Of a stretch of DNA of 13,252 nt, positions 1 to 6,419 are shown one piece after another. Each line of letters opens with the position of its first letter. Within the stretch, counting starts at the first letter, position 1. Source of the stretch: an uncultured Opitutia bacterium (GTDB lineage Bacteria > Verrucomicrobiota > Verrucomicrobiia > Opitutales > UBA953); the NCBI GenBank assembly GCA_903957465.1, contig CAJBPJ010000023.1, forward strand, positions 1-13,252. The letters run 5' to 3'. A program made the translations under genes and the position numbers. Under the pieces are notes generated by a model. That model was not told the origin of the DNA and did not search any database. It saw only the letters and a program-made list of their open reading frames with translations.

Positions 1-419
1 CACTCGAGCGTCTGGCGCACATCCTCATCAATCGGCAGGCAGATTTTTTTGAAGAGGGCCCTGCAAAACTGAAACCGCTTACGATGGCAGATGTTGCTGT
101 AGAGTTGGGCGTTCATGAAACAACAGTTTCGCGGGCAGCTGCTAACAAGTGGATGATGACGCCTTGGGGTCTGCGCGAGTTTCGCTCTTTCTTTAGCTCG
201 GGTGTGGCCATGGATGACGGTGGTTCCGTTGCGGCGACCGGTGTGCAAGAGCTCATCGCAGACTTGCTGGCCCGTGAGGACACTTCCGCTCCTCTATCCG
301 ACGAGGCCATCACCGCTGAGTTGCAGAAAAAAGGAGTCAAAATTGCGCGTCGGACGGTTGCAAAATACCGCGAAGCACTCGGTCAGCCTTCGGCTCACAT
401 GCGCCGCCGGCGTCTTTAA
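1..419 (+). CDS. rpoN: RNA polymerase sigma-54 factor, C-terminal part (5' truncated)
   Basis: Only the last 138 residues are present; the first complete codon is at base 3 and the gene continues off the left edge. Sigma-54 directs RNA polymerase to -24/-12 promoters that need an activator ATPase for melting. The visible part holds the core DNA-binding region, including the helix-turn-helix stretch with VAVELGVHETTVSRA, followed by SFFSSGV. Near the end is the family's signature RpoN box, ARRTVAKYRE at 345-374, which reads the -24 element. A basic tail (RRRR) follows the box. The stop is one base from the stop of the opposing nuclease gene. No activator gene and no recognisable -24/-12 promoter are in the window, so its targets cannot be inferred here. 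Identification is firm because the RpoN box is diagnostic. Confidence 0.96.
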   Translation, partial: LERLAHILINRQADFFEEGPAKLKPLTMADVAVELGVHETTVSRAAANKWMMTPWGLREFRSFFSSGVAMDDGGSVAATGVQELIADLLAREDTSAPLSDEAITAELQKKGVKIARRTVAKYREALGQPSAHMRRRRL

Positions 420-420
420 T

Positions 421-1779
421 TTAGAGCTCAATTGGCTTACCTGGCTCTGGGTCGTGTACCCGCGTCCCTGGGAGCGCTTTGGCGAGAGCCTCTTTCATCC
501 ACGCTCGAGCGGGTGGGTCGCCGTGTGTCAGCACGATATCTTTAGGTGCCAAGTCGCGTGCAAATTGGATTAACTCCTCACGATCGGCATGACCACTCAA
601 GTGGAAGCGCTCAACTTCTGAGCGGATGGTTGCGGTATAGTCGAGCCCCTTGAATTCAAAAGTTCCACCTTTGGGTGTGCCAATCAGTTCGCCACCGGGG
701 GTGGCAGGGTCGCAGTAGCCAACGAAGAAGACGGCACTTTTAGGGTCATCGAGAATATTTGCGGCCACGCGCCACGCAGGTGTTTTTTCAACCAACATAC
801 CGCTTGATACGAGGTAGATGCCGGCTTGTCGCATGCGCTTGCCGGGCTGGGAGTATTCTTTGCGCAGGGCGATGACGCCAAGGTCTTCAAGGACGCGCCG
901 ATCAAACTTCAACTGTTTGGTTTTCTTGGATGCATCCGAAAGGTAATCACACAAATCGAGTCCAAGTCCTGAACAGAAAATCGGGGCATCGGCGAGTTGT
1001 CCGCGGTCCGCGGCTTCATCTAAGAATAAAAGCATTTCTTGCATCCGCCCAAAAGCAAAAGCGGGAATAAGCACGGAACCTCCGCCATCAAGGATTCGAT
1101 TGATTGCCCGGAGGAGTCGCGTCTCTTCGGTGCTACGACTCATGTCAGGAACCGTTGTGGTGGCTCCTCGAGTGCATTCCATGACCAATACGTCAACCGG
1201 CGTGCGGGGGAATTCTGCACCGCCCACGGTACGCTGCGCCGTGAAGTGCACGTCGCCTGTAAAGAAAACGCGTTTGCCTTGGTGGACAGCTGAAAAGCCA
1301 AAGGCGCCCGCAACGTGTCCAGCGAGATGGAAGGTTAATTCGACTTCATCGGCACCACGTCCAACCCGACGTGGATTATTGATAGGTACGGCTGTGAGTG
1401 CGTGATCGAGGCGCTCGACATCACTCGGCGTATACATGGGCAATTCCGCATTACCGGTTTCTTCCTTCTGCCGTGTCATTACGTTGATGGAGTTACTCAG
1501 GAGGCGCCGAGCGAACAACGTATTCGAACTCGAAGTGAGTACGCGCGCCTTGGGATGTTCTCGGACAAGTATCGGCATTGAACCGAGGTGGTCGAGGTGG
1601 CAGTGCGTTAAAATGATTGTGTCAACGGAGCCCTTAATCAGCCGTAGTTGCGGTAAAGATTGTTTGCCGATATGTTTGGGATGCATGCCTGCATCAACGA
1701 CCATCTTATAGTCACCAAACTCGACGAGCATACAGTTTGCGCCAATTTCTCGGCCGCTATTAAGGTCAGTGATGCGCAT
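421..1779 (-). CDS. Beta-CASP metallo-beta-lactamase ribonuclease (RNA-specificity type)
   Basis: A 452-residue two-zinc hydrolase of the beta-CASP class, whose members cut or trim RNA. The metallo-beta-lactamase motifs are all visible: HCHLDH at residues 59-64, His155 in HLAGH and Asp176 in TGDVH. The beta-CASP motifs follow: an acidic residue in MECT (Glu201), SGHAD (His397) and LTHGD (His419). The segment VLIPAFAFGRMQEML (236-250) is typical of the beta-CASP cap. Length fits bacterial single-chain homologues of the CPSF-73 type that lack the long C-terminal extension of RNase J. The ATG starts two bases after the apaG stop, so the two are almost surely one transcript. Its stop faces rpoN one base away. 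Exact substrate (exo or endo, RNA class) cannot be read from sequence. Motif A reads ECTRG rather than the commoner ESTYG. Confidence 0.93.
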   Translation of the reverse strand: MRITDLNSGREIGANCMLVEFGDYKMVVDAGMHPKHIGKQSLPQLRLIKGSVDTIILTHCHLDHLGSMPILVREHPKARVLTSSSNTLFARRLLSNSINVMTRQKEETGNAELPMYTPSDVERLDHALTAVPINNPRRVGRGADEVELTFHLAGHVAGAFGFSAVHQGKRVFFTGDVHFTAQRTVGGAEFPRTPVDVLVMECTRGATTTVPDMSRSTEETRLLRAINRILDGGGSVLIPAFAFGRMQEMLLFLDEAADRGQLADAPIFCSGLGLDLCDYLSDASKKTKQLKFDRRVLEDLGVIALRKEYSQPGKRMRQAGIYLVSSGMLVEKTPAWRVAANILDDPKSAVFFVGYCDPATPGGELIGTPKGGTFEFKGLDYTATIRSEVERFHLSGHADREELIQFARDLAPKDIVLTHGDPPARAWMKEALAKALPGTRVHDPEPGKPIEL

Positions 1780-1781
1780 CT

Positions 1782-2168
1782 TTAGGAAACTGGAGGCTCC
1801 ATGGTAAACTCAGGAATGCGAACAAAGACGGACTGACCTTTGTCGTCTGTGCCATGAAAGGCGCCTGAGGCCCAAAGGGGTTCATTGGTTAAATGGTAGC
1901 TATTGTACCGAAATAACTCCCCCGGTGCGAGTTGTGGCGTTTGACCCGTAATACCATCACCTTCAATAACCTCGGTCGACCCATTGGCTGATTTGAGGAT
2001 CCACTTCCGACCCATCAACTTCACGACTCGGTCTGAAAGGTTGGTAATGCAGAGAAAATAGACAAAGGCATGGGGAGTCTCGGACGGAAAGTCGGGGCTT
2101 CGGTGGTGGACGACCTTTTCCACCGTCACTTGGAGGCCTGGCAGTTCGAGCGGACCCAGTTCGGGCAT
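1782..2168 (-). CDS. apaG: ApaG domain protein
   Basis: A 128-residue single-domain protein of the ApaG (DUF525) family, a fibronectin-III-like beta sandwich. Hallmarks are HAFVYFLCITNLS, the strand LMGRKWIL, the segment EVIEGDGITGQTPQLAPGE and RIPEF near the end; these match the conserved ApaG core in order. Known family members bind nucleotides or pyrophosphate, and the gene is classically linked to apaH in enterobacteria, but the biochemical role is unsettled. Length is the usual one for the stand-alone form. It is the promoter-proximal gene of a two-gene unit with the downstream beta-CASP nuclease (two-base gap), which hints at a role in RNA or nucleotide metabolism. The start ATG is the only plausible one and has no ribosome-binding sequence before it (ttctgaagc). 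It diverges from the membrane fusion gene with 99 bases between. Confidence 0.9.
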   Translation of the reverse strand: MPELGPLELPGLQVTVEKVVHHRSPDFPSETPHAFVYFLCITNLSDRVVKLMGRKWILKSANGSTEVIEGDGITGQTPQLAPGELFRYNSYHLTNEPLWASGAFHGTDDKGQSVFVRIPEFTMEPPVS

Positions 2169-2267
2169 GCTTCAGAAAAGGGTATGAAGCCAAGATAAGG
2201 AAGAAAAATGCGGGGGTTAAATCGAGTCCTCCTTGCCCTCAACCTTACAAGCCTACACCTTTAAACA
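2169..2267. other. Divergent intergenic region, apaG / membrane fusion gene
   Basis: These 99 bases must carry the promoters of both outward-facing genes. I see a purine-rich stretch on the + strand around 2196-2210 and an AT-rich patch (tttaaaca) immediately before the + strand ATG. I could not find a convincing -35/-10 pair or a sigma-54 element on either strand, and there is no ribosome-binding sequence for either gene. Confidence 0.4.
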
Positions 2268-4814
2268 ATGCCACCCGCGCACGTAAAGCATGTCGCCGTG
2301 AGTCGTTTACCGCGTCGGTGGTTGTTTATCGGAGCTTACCTTCTCTTGTTAGTCTGCTCATGGGTATTCCAGCGTTTTTTTGAAAGCACCCCAGAGGCTC
2401 CACCTCAAGAGATTCGGTTAGTCAATGTGGGTAGCCCTAAGGGGTCTAGTTTGCCTGTCGTTGTGATCCCGCGGCTTCCCGATGTGGGCGACGACCATAC
2501 ACTTTCAAAGGAACTGATTGTGCAAAGCAACGGCGCCGTTTATCGCATGACATGGCCGGCAGCTTATTTTCAGAAGCTACGAGCTGATAGTTCAGCCCAC
2601 GATATTGCTGAAGACCTTATCCGGCAATTGCCTCAAGGCCGTGTGCACCTTGTTGGTGAAGGCATGGGTGGCGTGGTGGCACTCGAAGTCGCCTCCGTGC
2701 ATCCAGAGCGCGTGGCTTCGCTTAGCTTTGTCTCTTCGCCAGGCGCCCAAGAGTACACCGTTTTGGGAAATGCCGTCGCAAATAAATTCGTCTACTTCTT
2801 CCACCACGCAGCCTTTGTGCTGGTTGATAATCTGACACCACACTTTGGTTTAGCGAATCGGTTGCACATGAACCGTGCCTATTCATCGGTGCTTTTTGAT
2901 ACGGACTTAACGCAGTCATCAGAAAAGTTAGCAAAGTGGGCTGGTCCATCGTTGTTGATACACGGTGCCGATGATTGGGTGACGCCTGCCGATGCAGCAC
3001 GTTATTCGGCTAAATTGATGCCGCAGGCTGAATTAGAAATCATGGATGGCGGTAGAACCTTTAGTGACGAAATAGAAAAGCAGGCCGTAGTTAAAATTCT
3101 AAAATTTCACTCTAAAGTTGAGTCCAATCAGGCGGCCGTACGTCCGGCATCTACCAGTGTTGTTGGTTCGTACCCCGAATTAGTAAACTCTGGCGGTGCA
3201 AGGTATTGGATCCTGTTACTCGTTATTATTGTCTGCACGTTTGTTGCTGAAGATCCCACATGTTTGGCCTGTGGTCTGTTGGTTTCACAAGGTGTTATTG
3301 ATTTTACATCTGCAGCGCTGGCTTGCACGGCAGGTATCTTTATTGGCGATATGGTTCTTTACGCCTTGGGTAGAACCTTAGGGCGCGATGCTTTGCACTA
3401 TGCTCCACTTAAGTGGATTGTGAAAGAACACCAAATCGACCAGATGGCTGGCTGGTTTTCTTCGCCGCGCGGGATGCTGGTCATTGTCAGCTCTCGCTTT
3501 ATTCCAGCGAGTCGTGTGCCGACCTTTATTACCGCAGGACTCTTGCGGCTTAGCCTACCCCGCCTAGGGGCGCTTCTCTTCACCGCCGCCTTGGTTTGGA
3601 CGCCCGTACTCATGTGGCTTGGGTATACATTTGGGCCGCCATTCATGGAGCAGTTCCCGCATTACAAAAAGTATGCTGCCTGGATCATTATCGGATCATT
3701 GGCGGGAATTTGGTTCCTGACGCATTGGGTCTTGCCCGCGTTAACTTGGCGTGGGCGACGTGAGTTGGTCATGAAGTTCCGTCGGTTAACTCGCCCGACG
3801 CTCTGGTCTAACGCCTTCTTGTATTTACCGATTCGTATAGGGATTTTGCTCACCAGTATCCGTTTGTGGAGCCTAACTGCCTTTGCATCGGCGAATCCTG
3901 GTTTTGGCCGGATGGGTGGCTTTATTGGGGATGAAAAATCTGCGCTCTTAGAGCATTTTGAGTCAGACCCACGCACATGCCCAACGCTCCGACTGCTAGC
4001 TGAAGATAGTAATGAAGCCCGCGTGGCTTCTGCCCGAGCGTTTGCCGGTAAACATGGATTTGCGCTTATTCTTAAACCCGAAATCGCCGAAGATGGTGCA
4101 GGACTGCGGATTATCCAAGGCGACGAAGCTCTCGTCGCTGCGCTCCAAAATTGTACGGAAGACTGGGTGCTGCAACCGCGTCTGCCGGGCCGAGAGTTTG
4201 AAGTTGTTTGGAGGCGAGCGCCTGGTTCTGCCAACGGCCTGTTAATGGCCGTGGTTGAAAAGCGTAATGTAACGGTGGTGGGTAATGGAACTCGTGCCCT
4301 GGAGGAATTGATTCATGCCGATGACATCGCCATCAATCGTGCCGAACTTTACCTTCACCTACACAGTCGTCATCTTACAGAAATTCCCGCCGCCGGTGAG
4401 TCTGTCATTTTAAACCCTACTGGTTCTTATGCTCATGGCGCGGACTGCGTTTACCGGCCTGACCTAGTTACGGACGCTTTGCGTGATTCAGTTACAGCGT
4501 ATTGCCGACAATTCCCGGGCCTACATTACGCACGTTTAGATTTGCGTGCCGTGGATGAACAGGAGCTTTCTGCAGGCAAGTTTAGGGTAACCGAGATTGG
4601 CGGATGTTGCCATGTATCGTCCGTGGTGCGCGATACTTCGCTGGGTGTATGGAATGCCTACCCGATCATGTGGCGCCAAGTCAGACTCTGCTTACAAGCA
4701 GGGGCCGATAATTTGCGACTCGGTGTCCGTCCTGTACCCCTGACTTTCGTACTGACACGGTGGAGCCAGGCAAGGAGTCGGTCGGACACCTTTGCCATTG
4801 TCGATCGAACGTAA
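2268..4814 (+). CDS. Inner-membrane fusion: degenerate alpha/beta-hydrolase + DedA/VTT + ATP-grasp
   Basis: An 848-residue protein with four parts. Residues 18-34 are a membrane helix preceded by basic residues, so the next domain is probably periplasmic. About 60-280 is an alpha/beta-hydrolase fold, but the nucleophile elbow reads VGEGMGG (129-135), with Gly132 where serine is expected; the catalytic His is replaced by Arg263 (DGGRTF); and the usual early HG oxyanion motif is absent. The acid Asp (GADDWVTP, 233-240) remains. About 312-490 is a DedA/VTT (SNARE-associated) membrane domain with Glu328, GD at 360-361, GR..GR and RFIPASR (410-416). A strongly basic stretch (495-509) suggests the rest is cytoplasmic. 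About 540-815 is ATP-grasp: NPG and GGF.G near 544-554, LKP (602-604), QPRLPGREFEVV, VVGNGTRALEELI, RLDLR (Asp758) and TEIGG (Glu776). DedA proteins are linked to lipid-carrier or phospholipid flipping; the ligase substrate is unknown. Tail to tail with ruvC, two bases apart. Confidence 0.85.
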   Translation: MPPAHVKHVAVSRLPRRWLFIGAYLLLLVCSWVFQRFFESTPEAPPQEIRLVNVGSPKGSSLPVVVIPRLPDVGDDHTLSKELIVQSNGAVYRMTWPAAYFQKLRADSSAHDIAEDLIRQLPQGRVHLVGEGMGGVVALEVASVHPERVASLSFVSSPGAQEYTVLGNAVANKFVYFFHHAAFVLVDNLTPHFGLANRLHMNRAYSSVLFDTDLTQSSEKLAKWAGPSLLIHGADDWVTPADAARYSAKLMPQAELEIMDGGRTFSDEIEKQAVVKILKFHSKVESNQAAVRPASTSVVGSYPELVNSGGARYWILLLVIIVCTFVAEDPTCLACGLLVSQGVIDFTSAALACTAGIFIGDMVLYALGRTLGRDALHYAPLKWIVKEHQIDQMAGWFSSPRGMLVIVSSRFIPASRVPTFITAGLLRLSLPRLGALLFTAALVWTPVLMWLGYTFGPPFMEQFPHYKKYAAWIIIGSLAGIWFLTHWVLPALTWRGRRELVMKFRRLTRPTLWSNAFLYLPIRIGILLTSIRLWSLTAFASANPGFGRMGGFIGDEKSALLEHFESDPRTCPTLRLLAEDSNEARVASARAFAGKHGFALILKPEIAEDGAGLRIIQGDEALVAALQNCTEDWVLQPRLPGREFEVVWRRAPGSANGLLMAVVEKRNVTVVGNGTRALEELIHADDIAINRAELYLHLHSRHLTEIPAAGESVILNPTGSYAHGADCVYRPDLVTDALRDSVTAYCRQFPGLHYARLDLRAVDEQELSAGKFRVTEIGGCCHVSSVVRDTSLGVWNAYPIMWRQVRLCLQAGADNLRLGVRPVPLTFVLTRWSQARSRSDTFAIVDRT
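4769..4796 (-). repeat. Imperfect hairpin downstream of ruvC stop, inside opposing gene
   Basis: GGCAAGG at 4769-4775 pairs with CCTTTGCC at 4789-4796 (one bulged T, 13-base loop). On the minus strand it starts about 20 bases past the ruvC stop, where a 3'-end structure would be expected, but it lies in the coding end of the fusion gene. No U-run follows. A stem this short can arise by chance. Confidence 0.3.
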
Positions 4815-4816
4815 TC

Positions 4817-5389
4817 TTAGCGCGAGGACCAGCCGTGACAGAGCGCGGCGGCGGCGGCATCTGATTCATCCAGGGGTAAATCCTCGGTCAGACGAAGTGC
4901 AGTTCGCACCATGCCGCCAACCTGTTCTTTACTGGCTTTCCCGTTACCGGTAACGGCAAGTTTGATGCGTGTGGGGGCATACTCAGCGACCTCAAGCCCA
5001 AGCATGCCGGCTGCTGCCAGTGAGGCGCCTCGCGACGCGCCGAGAATATGTACGGTGCGTAAATTTTGTACATAGATGGTCGACTCGAGTGCCATGGCTT
5101 TCGCCTCATGGGTGCTGGCGAGTCGCAAGGCCGCTTCGTAAATGCGTGCTAAGCAAATATGCGTTGGTACCGAAGCGTGCATGGTGAGTGTTTCGCTCGC
5201 CAGAAGCTTAGGTTCATTGCCGCGTGTATCCACTATAGCCAAACCGGTTCCCCTTAAGGATGGATCTACGCCCAGAATAACACCTCGGAAGCCCCGTGTC
5301 GCCGTGGGGTTCTTTGCGGCGTTTTTACGTGTCAGTTTGCCGCTACTCAAGGCAGCGGTCCAAAGTGCTCGTGCGTTGCGGCTGGCCAC
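4817..5389 (-). CDS. ruvC: Crossover junction endodeoxyribonuclease RuvC
   Basis: A 190-residue Holliday-junction resolvase that acts as a dimer with RuvAB in recombination and repair. All four catalytic acids are in place: Asp42 in GVDPSLRGTG, Glu102 in ALEST, and Asp174 and Asp177 in DESDAAAAALCH. The GKASKEQV segment (150-157) is also typical. The usual start would lie just before GVILGVDPS, so this protein has about 36 extra, basic residues at the front (ARALW, GKLTRKNAAK). The start is GTG (5387-5389); no internal ATG exists before the first motif, so either the extension is real or translation begins at a TTG or other rare codon inside it. No ribosome-binding sequence is visible. It diverges from the secreted propeller gene; no ruvA or ruvB is nearby. 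Confidence 0.95.
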   Translation of the reverse strand: MASRNARALWTAALSSGKLTRKNAAKNPTATRGFRGVILGVDPSLRGTGLAIVDTRGNEPKLLASETLTMHASVPTHICLARIYEAALRLASTHEAKAMALESTIYVQNLRTVHILGASRGASLAAAGMLGLEVAEYAPTRIKLAVTGNGKASKEQVGGMVRTALRLTEDLPLDESDAAAAALCHGWSSR

Positions 5390-5483
5390 GGTCTAAAGAT
5401 GAACAGGGTTCTGCATAGGCACAGCAAAAAAGACGGATGCATCCTTGCCAAAATAGCTATTTCTTCCGCATCATTATTTTTCT
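5390..5483. promoter_or_regulatory. Divergent regulatory region with two perfect palindromes
   Basis: This is the 94-base space between ruvC (leftward) and the secreted propeller gene (rightward). It contains GGATGCATCC (5435-5444) and AAATAGCTATTT (5451-5462), both perfect and six bases apart. On the minus strand TTGGCA (complement of 5445-5450), lying between the palindromes, is a plausible -35 for ruvC, but the paired -10 is poor. The palindromes could be operator sites; this is inference. Confidence 0.4.
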
Positions 5484-6416
5484 GTGAAACGCGCCTCGCT
5501 CCTTTTTTATGCCGTTACCGTCTTGGCCGCCGACCCGTCGCTGCTTCGACCTGCGGTCACGGATACGCGCCCATTAGTGCTACAAACAGTTGGGGCGCTT
5601 GACCGTCACGCTGTTCCTGAATGTTCGGCGCTTTTATTAAGTCCAACCCAAGACAGGGTTTTGTGGGCAATAAGTGATTCAGACGGACCTGTACGGCTCG
5701 TCCCAATTCGTCCCTCGGGTTTAACCGCTCAGCCTGTGGCTAAGTCTGAGAGCGCCTCGGGAGCCGCGACCAAGTACCTTGGGGTTGAGGTTGTTGGTGT
5801 AAAAAATTTGGACTGGGAGGCATTAGCCAGTGACGGGGCAGGTAATCTCATCATCGGCGATGTCGGCAACAACCTTTCACGTCGACGCGAGCTTCTCTTC
5901 TATTTTGTTCCAGAGCCTTTACTGGGTGCAGTCAGCGTAACGCCGAGTCGTCGGCTTTCGTTTACATGGCCTGACCAAGTTGACTTTCCAGATCCCGATC
6001 AACGTCACGATTGCGAAGCCATGTTTTGGTATCGCGGCAAGTTGCATTTACTCACCAAACATCGCCGAGATACAGAAAGCGTATTGTGGCGCGTAGAGAT
6101 TCCTGCGGTATCTACCAAGGCTTACTTGAGTCGTGTGGCCGCCTTTGACGCCCATGGCATGGTTACCGATGCGAGTCTTTCACCCAACGGCAAGTTCCTG
6201 GCGATTTTAACCTATCGAATGCTATGGATCTTTGATGTCTCTAAGACTCCTGAGAACCCTCTAGCGGGTCAGGCATGGGCAAGACCCATTCAGCTGCCAG
6301 TGAGTCAGTGGCAGGTCGAGGGTTGCGCTTGGCTTGATAATGAAGCGCTACTGCTCGGCTCGGAAGAGGGTGGCCTCTTCCGAGTCAAGTTGGAGGATCT
6401 AACCGGACCGCGTTAA
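5484..6416 (+). CDS. Secreted beta-propeller-like protein of unknown function
   Basis: A 310-residue protein that starts with GTG. A short signal peptide is visible (basic MKR, hydrophobic core ASLLFYAVTVLA, likely cleavage near residue 16), so it is probably exported. The rest is beta-strand rich with recurring acidic signatures: NLDWEAL (108-114), IGDVGNN (124-130), DCEAMF (176-181), DASLSPNGKFLAIL (229-242) and QVEGCAW (277-283). The DWEAL...IGDVGNN...R...EP arrangement resembles propeller proteins with phytase-like or WD-like repeats, where the acidic loops often bind metal. I cannot name a substrate. No in-frame upstream start was found and there is no ribosome-binding sequence, only an AT-rich leader. 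The stop is three bases from that of transketolase on the other strand. Function by neighbourhood cannot be inferred. Confidence 0.8.
   Translation: MKRASLLFYAVTVLAADPSLLRPAVTDTRPLVLQTVGALDRHAVPECSALLLSPTQDRVLWAISDSDGPVRLVPIRPSGLTAQPVAKSESASGAATKYLGVEVVGVKNLDWEALASDGAGNLIIGDVGNNLSRRRELLFYFVPEPLLGAVSVTPSRRLSFTWPDQVDFPDPDQRHDCEAMFWYRGKLHLLTKHRRDTESVLWRVEIPAVSTKAYLSRVAAFDAHGMVTDASLSPNGKFLAILTYRMLWIFDVSKTPENPLAGQAWARPIQLPVSQWQVEGCAWLDNEALLLGSEEGGLFRVKLEDLTGPR
6357..6386 (-). repeat. Strong 13-bp hairpin inside CDS end, 34 bases past tkt stop
   Basis: The left arm 6357-6369 and right arm 6374-6386 pair over 13 positions, with one G:T wobble, around the loop GTGG. It encodes GSEEGGLFRV (292-301) of the propeller protein. 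Read on the minus strand it begins 34 bases beyond the transketolase stop, a good position for a 3'-end stem, but no U-run follows. It may protect or define the tkt transcript end. Confidence 0.6.
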
Positions 6417-6419
6417 GTC

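Noticed and set aside
385..395. Small hairpin AGCC-TTC-GGCT at the rpoN / nuclease junction
   Set aside because: A four-base stem with a three-base loop is too weak to support as a 3'-end signal, although its position resembles that of the other junction hairpins.
3662..4234. 190-codon open frame on the - strand
   Set aside because: It is antisense to the ATP-grasp part of the fusion protein, whose motifs are clear; the translation is rich in Arg, Ser and Pro with no family signature.
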